From: Chamaecyparis obtusa
Taxonomy: Eukaryota > Streptophyta > Pinopsida > Cupressales > Cupressaceae
Length of the DNA: 64,000 bases
NCBI GenBank assembly: GCA_027943335.1
Contig: BSBK01002159.1
Coordinates: forward strand, 1-64,000
Direction: 5' to 3'
Shown here: positions 1 to 12,085 of the stretch, in pieces
How the letters are laid out: every line of letters starts with the position of its first letter
How positions within the stretch are numbered: position 1 is the stretch's first letter
The notes under the pieces: model-generated
The model's input: the letters and a program-made list of their open reading frames with translations, nothing else
What the model was told of the DNA's origin: nothing
Databases searched by the model: none
Program-made: the position numbers and the translations under genes

Positions 1-224
1 GTTATTTTCCTAGGAGAAATTCTAGGTGCCAATAGTTCTTTTCTTGGCATGCCCGATGGGACAAAGCTTTCATAGTTGGAGAATCAATGCATTCTTAAGT
101 GTTTTCAATTTTCAAGAGGCAATTTTCAAGCACTTGGCAACTTTGTAGCCAATTTGTTTTGGCTATTTCTAATGGTATGTACCCAAATCTCGGTGTAGAT
201 CTCCTTTTTTCTTCATGCTTTAGT

Positions 225-1178
225 ATGGAGGGATACTATGGACAATAGAATTTCTTTGCTCATTTTCATGAAAATGCAAGCATTTCACCCCCCTATTAGT
301 AATACCAATTTAGAAATGCTTCTAATTTTGATCCATATTCCCCTACTACAGCTAGTTATGGGAAGTTTTTCAATGCTTACTTCCCATCTGCCCTTGCTTA
401 TGCTTACTAGTAGCCACATGAGGTCTATTTTAGCCCCTATCCATATGCTTACCCTCCCACATAGAACCAAAAAAAAGAGAATATTAGCTACAGGGAGATG
501 AGGTTGAACCTACAAAGGGAGTTGAAATCCATTAAGGAGGAGCAGAAATATCACTAGATGCAAGAAGATCTTTCTTACCAAGCTCAGATTATACAATAGA
601 AAGAAGAGGCTCTAAGAAGATAGCAAGATAAATTTATTACAATGCAAGGTGTTGCTAGGAATGAAAGGACTAAATAATTGGTGACTATGGAAGATGTGCA
701 ACCCACTAGTTGTGCACTTCTATTTTCTTACAAATATGAGGACATGCCTCAAGAAGCAGAAAAGGAAGAGGAAGTAGAGGTAGAAGAAAGAGAAGTGGAG
801 GAAGATTCAATCTCACTATTTTTTTAGCTTCCCTATTTTTTGAAAGGTGAGGAGGATAAATTGCAATAGCAATGCACCAGAGGGACGAGAGATGAAAATG
901 AAGAAAATGATTTATTCCTCTTATTTGATGAGCTTCTCCACTTTGTGGAGCCTAAGGTAGAAGAAAGAAAGGAAGTGCTAAGAGAAGACCAATTCTGTCA
1001 TGAAATAAAGGTTTTCTATTAGAACCTCAATACTGATCCATCACCTTCTAAGAAGGAGGTCTCCATACCATCAATGGAGTCATTAGCACCAGCCCCTTCT
1101 AGACACCAAGAGATCTAGGCAGAAAATATTTCAAGAGGATGTCCCATCAAGGATCTAAACCAAGTTTGCAAGTCATGA
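225..1178 (+). pseudogene. Decayed unrecognised ORF, retroelement-like
   Basis: One reading frame runs 317 codons from an ATG at 225 to a TGA at 1176-1178, interrupted by about 15 stops. The N-terminal third is rich in Tyr, Pro, Ala, Phe and Ser (repeated AYAY/PYAY words). The middle is Gln/Lys/Glu-rich and probably helical; residues around 770-800 nt are strongly acidic (runs of EEVEVEE type). The C-terminal part is Ser/Pro/Lys-rich. Every premature stop I read is TAG or TAA in a context where Gln would fit, so the ancestral protein was probably Gln-rich. No zinc knuckle or catalytic motif is visible. Composition resembles gag or accessory ORFs of non-autonomous plant LTR elements, but I cannot assign a family. 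Confidence 0.45.
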
Positions 1179-1771
1179 CTAGTCATGCTCACTTCTAAGC
1201 ATGAAGATGAGCATCAAAGAGAGAAGGAATAACTCACCTATTCATTTCAATAATATAACTTTCAAACATGGGTGAAACTTTTTGTTCTTAATATTCACAA
1301 GGTATTCCAACATGCTAGGTGCCTTTCAAGTTTCCTTTTCTAGCTTGTTGTCTAGAAGCATGTAAAATATCATAGGATACTTAGGAAGGGAAGCTACTTT
1401 AATAAGCCAGTTAATGGCTTTTTTTAAAATCTCTCCAATGTAAATATTTGTACATAGTAGGTTAGGAATTTTCCTATTTTCTAAGGCATGCTTTGTACAT
1501 GCTACATTCTCCTTAAGGGAATGTATGTTGTAGTTTCGATTTTTCCTCCAAGTGCATTCTTGCATAAGTTTTGTGCATCTTCTTATTTTGAGGTTGGTCT
1601 ATTTTTGAGGCTCCTTTCTATGACTCTATGTCTAGTGGATAAGCATTTTGGTCTATGCAACCAAATATTTGGGTCCACATCTAGCAGGTGAGATGCCCCC
1701 GAGAGTCTCCAAAACTGTGAATAAAAAATCCACAATGCTGTAGGTTTCAATTTCATATTGGTGCTCTTGTT
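1179..1771. other. Unassigned spacer
   Basis: AT-rich sequence between the decayed ORF and the LTR of element E. I see no coding frame, RNA gene or repeat that I can support. Confidence 0.4.
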
Positions 1772-3016
1772 TGTTATCTCTATTTGAGAATTAATTGGTT
1801 GTCATTAGTATCAATCAGTTATTCAATTGGTAAAGGTTGGAATAAGGAGAAAATGAGACATTCAATCAAGTAGATAAAGTCTTCACACTGAGCAAACAAA
1901 GGTAGAACTTCAAGCTAACTGAATACAAGTTTGAACAAGAACACTTACCGAGTGACATGAAATTACTGAGTACCGAGCTAGTGATCACCAAATATTCACA
2001 TAAACTAAGCATCAGTAATTAATAGATCGGTGAACTTAGTGATTACTGAGTAAAGAAGTAAATGACATAGTAATTAGGAATTGCACATACATCTATGCAA
2101 ATGGCTTACATCGATCAGTAAACAATTTACCAAGATCGTGACATATTTAATATGGATGTAATCATTAACTTTTTTTATGGCTCTTATGTAATGCTAGATC
2201 TAGGTTATTTTTGTACACCATTGATCTTACAGTTTCTAAGATGATGTAAACCCTAATTAGGTCAAGTCAATTTGATATATAATTGTAAAGATGTCATTAT
2301 GATCATGTATCATGAAGTAGTAGCCACATTAAGGACATCAGGAGATTAGATAAGGGTTTATGACACAAGGTTTATGATAAGAGGCAATTAGTTTTTAGAA
2401 CAACATACAAGTCTACCGAGTAGAACAAAAGGGAATATGCATCACATTGAGGTGATATTTATTTGATACTTTACAGATCTGAATTATACAAGTATAAGTT
2501 GTTATTTGCAGATACTTTACTGTTATCAATTTAACCATTGTAGTAGATCAAAATCTCTTAATAGAGTGGACTTAATAGTTCTTTTTTAAATCTCTTAACT
2601 GAGTACACACATACATTGTGTTATTGAAATCCTTTAACCATGTCGATCTAGTTGGTATTTTGTTACTCCTAATAGGTTAAGATCATTAGAAGTGATCACA
2701 ACTTGTAAGCCTTAACTGGCATACTTTATTGTTGCAGTAGTGAGGATTTGTGGGTGTCATCCCCACCACAATTTTTACCTTCTTAAAAGGGTTTCTGCGA
2801 AACCAAAATATTTGTGTCATGAGTATTGATTTTCATGTATGATTTATTGTTTTATTTACATGCACTTTACATTTTCAGTTATATGAGTGTATGTTTCAAA
2901 CAATGGAATTAGACAGTTAATAGATATCTACTATTGTAAAGTTTAAGTGTTAAAAGGTTTTGAGGGTAATGATTCACCCCTCCCCTCTCAGTACTTATCT
3001 TTCCATAATCCCAACA
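1772..3016 (+). repeat. 5' LTR of element E
   Basis: The right edge is firm: the LTR ends in ...CCCAACA at 3016, two bases before the primer-binding site. A C-rich motif (GATTCACCCCTCCCCTCTCA, 2971-2990) sits about 30 nt inside this edge, as in the LTRs of D and A. The left edge at TGTTATC (1772) is a guess, based on a TG start and a nearby TTGTCATTAGT word that also occurs just inside the start of the D LTR. Confidence 0.55.
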
Positions 3017-3018
3017 AT

Positions 3019-3030
3019 TGGTATCAGAGC
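3019..3030 (+). other. Primer-binding site of element E
   Basis: TGGTATCAGAGC, complementary to the 3' end of plant initiator-Met tRNA, two bases after the LTR end. This is the standard minus-strand primer site of plant LTR retroelements. Confidence 0.85.
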
Positions 3031-3080
3031 TATATCTCTTGTTAAGGAAGTTTAACCACTTAAGAGGAAAAGATCTAAGG

Positions 3081-4394
3081 ATGGAAAGATATAGGTTGGA
3101 CAAGACTATTGAGAATCAAAGGATATAGATGCAAATCTTCATTGAACAATTCAAGAAAGCCAAAGATGAACTGAAGAAGTTACTGATTCAAAGGAAGGAT
3201 ATGGAAATTCGGTATAGTGAAACTAATTATCATGAAAAAGACATAGATGACCCATTTGAGACATCTAGATCTAGATTTGGCAGTATATCTGATGCATCTA
3301 AAGGAGAAATATCTAATTTATCTGAAAAGAACCTTCATCTTATTGAACAAGTCAAAGCTCTACAAATCAGTCAAGAGACACAAATGGTTAGGATGATTGA
3401 TGTCATGAACAATGCTAGGCAAGCAGAATAAGAAAGAAACTTGGCTATTGAAGACATGAGACAAATGATTGAGAAGTTACAAGAGAAGGAATATGAGATA
3501 TTGAGACTCACTAAGCATCACTTTGAAATCTCCAATTATATGGTTGTCATAAGTCAGGAAGTCAACCGAGTAAACAGTGAGCTTACAAGGAAACTAGAAG
3601 ACATCGGTGAACTAAGAGAAGAAAATGAAAGATTGAAGAATGAGGTTAAAATGCAACAACAACATAATAAAATGATCAAGAAAGTTGAAGAAAATACTAA
3701 GAGAATAGATGAATTTCTAATTAGTCAAAGAGGACTTGGTAGCACTACTAGTTTAGGCTACACTGAGCAGGGAGAATCATCAAGACAAGCTGAAAAGAAC
3801 AATACCTACTCTAACCAAAGGCCAAAGAAGCTATCATGTTATCATTGTGGAAAACTGGGCCACACATAAAATGTTTGTAGGAGCAAAGCAAAATGTATTC
3901 CTAAATCCATTCCTAAGTTCAATGGTTATTGTTATAAATATAACAAGTATGGACTTTAGGCACATGAATGTAGATCTAAGTTGAATAGGACTCCTAAGAA
4001 ACCCCACATGGAGAAGCATTGTCACACTTGCAACATGCATGGTCACATATCACAAGAATGTAGGATAAAGATGAAGCAAGTATGGACACCAAAAGAACAT
4101 AAAAAATCATATCAACTGAGAAGGCAAGGTAATGCATATACTTGGGATTACAACACATGGGTTAATTGCACAACATGTGGTAGGTATGGACATATAACAA
4201 CAAATTGGATGAGAAAGAACTGGAGAGGTAGATCTTGCAACTGGACAAGCACTAGTATGGCATGTTTACATTGTCACAAAGTTGGTCACTTAAGCAAGGA
4301 TTGTAGAGACCGGGTACTAGAGACACAAACATATGAAAATGGAAATACAATTGAGGAAATTATGAGGATAAGAAAAACAATGTGGGAAATGTAG
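3081..4394 (+). pseudogene. Element E ORF1: gag-like, coiled coil plus zinc-knuckle array
   Basis: One frame of 438 codons starts at ATG 3081, 50 nt after the primer site, and is broken by stops at about 3126, 3429, 3867 and 3957 (two TAG, two TAA, all at positions where Gln fits). Residues 1-230 are charged and heptad-like, suggesting a coiled coil. A SLGYTEQGESS segment follows, like the [GS]LG[FY] block before the zinc knuckle in plant copia gag. Then come five CX2CX4HX4C-type knuckles (from about 3838, 3930, 4020, 4160 and 4262); the second and fourth have lost ligands. Inferred role: RNA binding and particle assembly. The number of knuckles is unusual, since copia gag normally has one. 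Not functional now. Confidence 0.75.
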
Positions 4395-4788
4395 TCGGTG
4401 ACACCTCGTCCATTAGATTGGGTGACTTCACCACTTCCACCTAAGTCATAAAGGTATGAATGGAACTAAATTTCAAATCGGTTATATCTAACAAATAGTT
4501 CCTTATATCTAGTGTTTTCATACCAAATCTACATGAAACAAGAGGCACTGTGGTTTTATATAATTTAATCTTTAAATGTATATAGTCAGTATAAGCAAGA
4601 CCATGCATGTATTTCCTAGTTGGTAACTATTGGCAAGGTTAACTGAGTTATGATACTAACTGAGTGATGTCTTAGTGTTAATCAAGCTTATGATTTCTTG
4701 AAGTATACACTGAGTGCAACTACATCTACCAAGTTGTGGTAGGTCAAGCATTAATTGTGAAAGTTTGAGTGGGAATTTGAATTTTGGG

Positions 4789-4796
4789 TATAAATA
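4789..4796 (+). promoter_or_regulatory. TATA box upstream of element E ORF2
   Basis: TATAAATA in the ORF1-ORF2 gap, 166 bp before the ORF2 ATG. A TATA box also precedes ORF2 of element D at similar distance. It may drive a separate ORF2 transcript; this is inference. The rest of the gap (4395-4961) shows no coding frame. Confidence 0.4.
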
Positions 4797-4961
4797 CACC
4801 ATGGAATTAATCATTTTTTCACATTTTGAACACAAAGAATAGAGTGATTTTGAGAGAATTGAGTAGAGAATTTCCAAAGCAGGTTAATCACAATCACAAG
4901 TAAGTTTCATTTTCACCAAGCTATTTCATTGTTATCTCTCAAAGCCCTAATTTGAAAAACA

Positions 4962-7403
4962 ATGGTGTCCTCATCAAAGGCTGATAAATCTAAGTCTGAA
5001 ACTAATAAGAAGGTTAATTTAATCAACTTTGCAACCTATAATGAACCTAAATACAAATTACATCCTAAGGTTGTATTACAAATTGATAAAATTGACACAT
5101 TTTTGAGCATACCACCTAGGGTTTTGCTGGTTGAAGACATTCATGCATATATACATTGCAAGATTGGTGAAATAGAGGATTTTGAGCTCCAATCCACCTT
5201 CTAGGAGCTAAGTGTAGATTGAAAGAGCAAGGATGAGCATAGACATTTGGAGGTGAAAGGCTAAGTTAACCCCATATATTTCTTGAGGGATTTCACGAAT
5301 GAATGGATCAGGATTGTATTGAGCCATGTGCATGAGGGAAAGTTATGGCTAGATGAATATGTTAAAATAACTAGGGATATAATACACGTAGTCACCGGTT
5401 ACCCCATAACCAACAAGGTAAAAGCATTAAGGAGTGCACTAAGAGCCGAGATTGAAAAACCTACAAGAGATGAATGAGATGGTAGAGGCATGAGAATTAA
5501 CACCATTGTTGATCCCAAGATTAGATTTGGTGCATATGCAATTGGCTACAAAATATTTCAATCTAGTAGACCTAATAGTGTGCCATGTGGAGCTGTGGAA
5601 ATAGTTTATAAGATGGTGAACAAAGGTTTTCAATTGGACCTTGTCGAGCTCTTATTGAAACGGTTAGAAGAGAACATGAGAACCATTAGGTTGACAAAGT
5701 CTAATACATGTAAGTTTGGTTCACTACTACTTTGCATATTTTTCGATGTGCAAATTTATTTCCCCTCAATTGATAATGTTAATTGGAATACTGATCGACT
5801 GGTCATATTGCAAATAAATGATTTTATTCAAATTTTGGGACAAGATTTTGTTAGCATTATGGATGTATATTTTGAGCAATTCAAGGACCAAATGCATCAA
5901 AGAAGTATAATACTAGGACATATGGTTGAGGAGTACAAGGATGACATATGTTTCTTAGTAGACACTGATACCACTCTAATAAAGGTGGTTGAACCAGGAA
6001 CAACATGGTTGGCACCAATGGGCTATGAACTTGATATTGACTGAGCATCTAGGTCAATAAAGGTTTTACTAGCCAAGCCCACAGATCCACAGAAAACTAG
6101 GTTTGGAACCTATGAAGAGGCAAAACAAAGAATTAAAATGGATCTAGTCAGAATTAAGGTGACTAAGAAGTATAAGAAAATGATGGACACATTGCTAAAA
6201 TAGTTTGGAGATGATGCAAAAGAGGAACATGCATCTGAGGCTAATCTGGTTGAAGTGGCAACCAAGGAACAATTACTAATAGGTAATAGTGAGCATGATG
6301 AAGATGCAATCGAGTTTGATAAAGACATTCAATCCACATTGGTCAAGGCCATAGGAAAGAGGAAGAAAGCATAAGTATCGAAAAGAGAAAAGATGAGGTC
6401 AACAACAATTGCTTTTCTGCCTCTAAAGAAAGGAGTAGTAAAAATTTCTAGGCCCACTCTTACAAAAAACATCTCAAAATAAAAAGAGTGGTGCTCAAGC
6501 CACCTCAAAGCTACCTAAGAAGAGGAGAAAGTTAATTAGAGAAAAGGATGACATTGATGAAGAAGATGAAGAGGAAGACCAAGATAGATTTAAAGTAGTT
6601 GTAAACAAGAATCCATTAGTTGATGAATTAGCTGAGAAAATAAAGGAAACTAGCGGTCTTAGCAACCCCAAGATGAGTCAGTATGTACATATGTCTACCG
6701 AAGATCAAGAAAAGATAGAAGAGGCCATCATATAGATGATGATCAAATTTAAAAAGGTACCAGTTGAGTTTGATAAGTATGTACCTAAGAGCTTATATGA
6801 TAAATTGCCTTGCACACTAAGAAAAAGATGAGGGAACATTCACTGATGTTGGCTATGCATACACTATCGGTTCCTAAAATTGAAGAATTGATGACACAAT
6901 ATCTAAAGAGATTTCTAGTGAAGAGTAGAGCACTAAATATTCTAGCAGGTAAACTTGAGGATGTTGACGAGAACAGTCAACTTTTATGGACTACAATTCT
7001 TACTGCCTGAGCAGAAGCTGACAAGCTAACATTGGTAGTAGTTCCTGAGAAGAAAAGAAAAAAGAAAGGTAAAGGTATACACTCAGATGATGCAGATATG
7101 GCTACTAAGGAACCCATTTATTTATCAAATACCAAGGTACCAGACACTACCATTTCAATATATTTTTACTTGGTAGGCTATAGAGAAGAGTACAAGGATC
7201 CTCCTGAGCAATTGATAATAACAGGGATAGATGATGTACTTATTGAAGACATAAAAAATGGAGATCCTAATGATATCAATAATGATGAAGATGTGAACAT
7301 TTTTACAGATACAACTAAGGAAACTATACCTACCGAGGCAATAAAAAGTGAGATACTGGGTGATTTACCGATTTTGGTACAAGCTATTGAGATCATATCA
7401 TAG
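4962..7403 (+). pseudogene. Element E ORF2, unknown function, 3' truncated
   Basis: From ATG 4962 one frame can be followed, with stops and possible local shifts, for about 814 codons. Recognisable family blocks are an IDTFLSIPPRVLLVEDIHAY-like N-terminus, the block LDEYVKITRDIIHVVTGYP (about 5345-5405), YKDDICFLV followed by VVEP and GYEL (about 5930-6035), RFGTYEE (about 6100-6120), and PKSLYDKL near 6785-6810. The same blocks recur in the ORF2 of D and A. The C-terminal half is Lys/Glu-rich. I recognise no enzymatic domain; the ITxDxIHxVTG region loosely recalls plant transposon-associated mobile domains, which I cannot confirm. Both TAR and TGA stops occur. The frame ends just before the CT microsatellite. 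Confidence 0.65.
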
Positions 7404-7520
7404 AAGGAACCTGAAGACTCAACCCTTGAGAAAAAAAAAAGATATAACCAAGGAACAAGGGACAACAGAACAAGGGACAATAGAATGAAATACTTCCAAT
7501 CAACCTGAGAAAATAGAGGC

Positions 7521-7631
7521 ATCATCTCTCTCTCTCTCTCTGTGCCCTTTCTCACCTTCTCTCCCTTCTTACGTTCTCTCTATCTTTCCCCTTCTCACTC
7601 TCTCCCCCATTTATCACCTTCTCACCCTTCT

Positions 7632-7719
<88 letters not shown>

Positions 7720-7790
7720 GCTCTCTCTCTCTCTCTGCCTCCCTCCCTCCCTCTCCCCTTGTCACCCCCCCTCTCCCTTTACCATTTTTG
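7521..7790. repeat. CT microsatellite in a pyrimidine tract
   Basis: A top-strand pyrimidine block; the core (CT)n runs about 7635-7738 with single interruptions. Flanking words such as CTATCTTTCCCCTTCT and TTACCCTCTC recur in the microsatellite block at 10343-10910. It marks the broken right end of element E. Confidence 0.9.
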
Positions 7791-8279
7791 TGTTTCCTGC
7801 ATAGCGCACACATGCTATAGTGTGTATGCACTATGCAAGACTAAAATAAACAGTCTTATCCATTACAAAACTCATGAAAACGGCCCACATTTTTTGTATA
7901 CTATCTAATTTCTATGTTTTTTCTAACAAATTTTCACTTTTCATGGTGTTCAAGGTGACAAAGAAGCATATTCTATCAATTTGCACCACCTTTTTGTTTA
8001 AAACTCAACATCGAAATGTGAACGTTAATCATTCTTCACCAAAATTTATCGATTGAGGTAAGTTTTTTAATTTTTTACATGTGCAATGTGAATAAAGATT
8101 CTTTTGGTTTAGAATTGGTATGATATAGACTTGTTCAATACATAATTTGATATAATTATATTAAATTTATATTATAACTTGTCATACTATAAGAGATTTA
8201 TATTATAATTTGACTTAATTTAATAGATTGATATTATAATTTTAAAATTGTAATGAATTAATATGTAGACATCATCATC
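7791..8279. other. AT-rich spacer
   Basis: Includes repeated ATTATAATTT/TATATTATAA words around 8150-8250. No gene, RNA or clear element end is visible. Confidence 0.4.
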
Positions 8280-8519
8280 ATGTCGAGGAAATGAGCAAAG
8301 ACTCTAACATCGGAAGAGCATGAAAGAGACAAAGAGAAGAAAAGGGAAACAATGAGACAACTTTGTGAACACAAAAAAATGCATACCATAGAAGAAGATT
8401 TTTCTTTGGATGAGGAACATGAAACATCAATAGAAAGTAAGAGAGAATTGGAATGGGAAACAAAAAGATAATGAATGAGAAACTTATGTGCAACAAGACA
8501 ATTGATTTATGAAGATGCG

Positions 8520-8789
8520 GGCACATCATCTATGAGTTCCCAAGTTAAAGAGATACCATCATCCAATTTTGGAGGCACACCATTGTCTACTTCCCAAGGT
8601 GTGGGCACACCCTTGTATCATATTGAAGGCACATCATTGTCTACATCCCAAGGTGTATGCACCCCCTTGTATCATGTTGAAGGAACACCATTGTCTAAAT
8701 CCTAAGGTTAAGGTACACAATTGTATCATGTTGAAGGCACACCATTATGTACATCTCAAGGTGTAGGCACAACATCATGTCATGTTGAA
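8520..8789 (+). repeat. 54-bp in-frame tandem repeat, 5 units
   Basis: Five units start at 8520, 8574, 8628, 8682 and 8736, exactly 54 bp apart, with a sixth beginning at 8790. Each encodes 18 residues of the GTPLSTSQGVGTPLYHIE type. The period is preserved without indels although units differ at many bases, so the repeat expanded while the frame was still translated. Confidence 0.85.
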
Positions 8790-10342
8790 GGCACTCAAAA
8801 TGGTACACAATTCACACATAATATTTTTTATGCTCCTATAATTGTTTATAGAAAGCCAACATATTTGATTGATATTGATACTAACATTTTTCAAGCAATG
8901 CCTGACAAGATTCCCAAGTGTACTTGTCAAAGAAATTCTAATTATATTAGGAGATCATTTTTTGAGAATTTAAACATGATAGGAAGATGTCAACTATTTG
9001 TTGAAATGTTGAGAACTATGAAATTTAGGCCTATCATGAAGATTCTTGGGCCAAGAACGATGGATGAGTCAAGTGAAAAATCTATTGTAAAGAATCTAAT
9101 GAGTGCATATATGAGAGTGTGGGTTCTATATCATGCACAAAAGATAGTAATGTCAAACGACATGTACTTACATCAACAATAGTAAGCACTCAAATAAAGA
9201 AATCTTGACTCATTAGAAAGACAAGAAAAGCATTGAAAATAAGTAAAAAGACTCTAATGAGAGCCCTAGGAAGGTGTCAAAGAGTGGAAGATCCAAATAG
9301 CAATGAGTTATGGGAATTTTTGGGTAGACTACCACGAAAAGATAAACCAATTATTGAAGTTTTAAAATCCTTGATTGAAGAATTTTGGAAGAATAACACA
9401 CGGGTATCTCCTAATCAAAGAGATGTTGTAAGAACGAGGATTGGTAGTCGAATTCATGTTCCACATCCAAAACATTTTTGGATTTAACTCAGACACAATT
9501 CTTTGCAAAATTTATACATATGTATCCTCAAATTTAAATTAGTCAGAGATATTTTGAAATGGGTAAACCTTTTTATGTGAAGATAAATCACACATGCACA
9601 ACTTCTTGTTGTAGGGTACATATCAAATTTTCTAACCATTTTGATGTTCATAGGAATATATGTGTAGATTTTCACTCTAACAATGTTTTGCAGGATTGTA
9701 ACATAAATGTCCCATCTAGATATTCAAGGGAATTAATATGTACAATTTTATGTGCAAGATTGGATGGTCAACAATTTTACAAGTTCTCATGCTTGAATGG
9801 TACATGCATAGATTGCAGCTCGATTTGTGACATTTGCTAATTTGTCAACATATGGAGAGTACGTATGCTATTGGTAATGAAATAGTGGAACTTGGAAAAT
9901 ATAAGACCGTGACATAAAATCTAAAATATGGAAAAGAGGCTAAAATATGTGATTTAGTAATTAAAAATATTCCAGTGTATCAGTTCATTGACATTTTTCG
10001 TGAAAAAAATATTTATGAGTATGCAAGGCATACACATAGAGCGTGATGGTTGAATATGAAATTCAAGTTGTGCAAGGACACATTCCCACTTGATACCATT
10101 GTTTTAGTTGTGGTCTTTGCAGAGAACTACACACTACAACCATAGAATGAAGTGCAAGCAAAGTATTATAGCTCTCAACAGGTTGTTATATTTTTTCATA
10201 TAGCATTCATGCATTTACCTGATAGTACAAAGGAGAACATGAAGATATTGAGGGAGTATCATTTTTATATCAGCTATGATCGCTTACATTCTACAGAGTT
10301 TGTACATGGTTTCTTTCAATTATTTTATGGAAAATTCTTGAA

Positions 10343-10349
10343 GTGTGTA

Positions 10350-10391
<42 letters not shown>

Positions 10392-10782
10392 TGCGCACGT
10401 GCACTCCCCCTCTTGTCACCCTCTTTCATCTCCCTCTCTCAGTCTCTCTCTTATGCTCTCTCACACCTTCCTACCCTCTCTCCCTCTATATTTCCCAAGT
10501 TCTCACACTCTCTCAAACACACACACTCACTCTCTTTCCCCCCCTCTCCCACCCTCTTACCCTTTCTCTATCTTTCCCCTTCTTACCCCCCCTCTCTTTC
10601 TCTCTCTCACACACACACATGCGTGCGTGCGTGCATGTGCGCGCACTCTATCCCACCTTCCTACCCTCTATATTTCCCCTTCCTACACTCTTCCCTTCCC
10701 CCCCCTCACACTCTCTCTCAGAGAGAGAGAGAGAGAGAGAGACACACACACACACACACATCCCTCTCACTCTCTCAACTTC

Positions 10783-10833
<51 letters not shown>

Positions 10834-10910
10834 TCCCTCCATCCCTATCCTTCTCACTTGTTCTCTCTTCCTCTCTTAGCCCTAGCCACCTTCTCACTCT
10901 TTCTCTCACA
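10343..10910. repeat. Compound CT/CA/AG microsatellite block
   Basis: Contains (CT)n at about 10350-10388, CA and CT tracts, a GTGC run near 10620, a CT-to-AG switch followed by (CA)n at about 10716-10760, and a second (CT)n at about 10788-10830. It lies inside the transposase-like wreck, after the FAENY block. The three overlapping open frames here are artefacts of low complexity. Confidence 0.9.
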
Positions 10911-12085
10911 CTCAAGCCTTTTCTAGATGTTACATAGCATGTGCGAGCTATTCAAGTCATAAATTTGAATAGTGTGTATGCACTGTAACACATACGTGCT
11001 TTGTAATACATTGGAATCCACTTTGTAATACATTGGCATCCACTAAGCCTAAGGCTTGGATTTTACTTGGAGATCCAACCCAAAGGCTTTGAGGATTCAA
11101 ATAGGTGTGAGACATGTTTTCTAGCAGACATAGAAAAAATTCACATGTTTTTTTGTGTGCTCCTTGTTAGGTTTAGTTGTGGCTCATTTAAGTTAAAATC
11201 AAACAACATGATATTGTAGATCTCTCTGTTACCTATCTAACCATATAATTTATTTTGAATTATGGTTATGTTAAGCTTTTCATCGCTAATTTCTTTTGTA
11301 TGTATGTCCATTTTTTGTCAAAAACCAACATGTAGTATTTTAGGTATAGCTTTTGGCTCGTTCATCAAATTTTGCAACAAGTTACTTTTTTTAGAAACTA
11401 GACTCTGTTATACACACTTTTTTAAAAAATAAATTTTTATTAGTTTTCAATGATTTCTAGGGGGAGCACACAAAAATTTCACATTTTCAGGATGCGTGCA
11501 CTTCGAAAATTCATAAAAATTAATACATTCATCAAAAAATTAGCAGAAAAATCTAGGATAAACTATGTGGTGTTAGCTAACTTCTCACTAGAGCGAATAG
11601 AAAAATTCAAAAAAAAAAGTTAACATTTTAGGGGCATCACACCAGATGCTATGTTATGTTTTTTCACAAAAAAATAAGACCACTTTTTGTGCTCCCCCTT
11701 TTTCAGGGCCTTAATCTACACTATTTTCAAAATAAATTAGTAGTTTAGAAACTAGATTCAGAGTATTACAACTCTTGTTCTTGTCACATCTTAAAATTTT
11801 GAGTCTAACTATCTTCAATTTCTCGTTGAAGTTCAAAATTTGCTGATTTCAGAAGAAAAATAAGTGCCATCTTATACCCCCTTTTTGGTCGTCCATCTTT
11901 GTGCACTTACCCCACTAATCGTCTCCTCAATAGCTCGTGACTTATGAATATTAACAAAAAAAAAACTTGTGAAATAATGATAATTGTAAGGACTAAAAAA
12001 TGAAAAAGATAATATTTTCTTAGTGATAAAGACAAGACACTTGGCAATTATTAGCTAGCTCGCATCGTGATAAACTCTAAACATC
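10911..12085. other. Non-coding stretch inside the transposase-like wreck
   Basis: AT-rich; the gene blocks before and after it are missing here. It could be an intron, an inserted element or fully decayed coding sequence. I see no terminal repeats. Confidence 0.35.

Larger units (their letters stand above)
1772..7520 (+). mobile_element. Element E: 3'-truncated pol-less LTR retroelement
   Basis: Order on the plus strand: LTR (about 1772-3016), primer-binding site, ORF1 with zinc knuckles (3081-4394), a gap with a TATA box, and ORF2 (4962-7403). The element then runs into a CT microsatellite and no 3' LTR or polypurine tract is visible, so the right end is lost. There is no trace of protease, integrase, reverse transcriptase or RNase H between the ORFs. 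The layout, the ORF1 length and the ORF2 motifs match elements D and A in this window, which defines the family. The left boundary is uncertain because the partner LTR is missing. Confidence 0.7.

Noticed and set aside
225..1178. Nuclear code with TAG/TAA read as Gln
   Set aside because: The stop pattern fits, but TGA stops, frameshifts and damaged active-site residues in neighbouring genes show ordinary decay. Kept only as a test in the findings.
7542..7831. Open frames of Ser-Leu and Arg-Glu repeats on both strands
   Set aside because: Translation of a CT repeat; no gene.
10152..10937. Three overlapping long open frames rich in Ser/Leu/His
   Set aside because: They arise from CT/CA microsatellite reading in all frames. 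Only the first ~60 residues (10152-10340) belong to the transposase relic.
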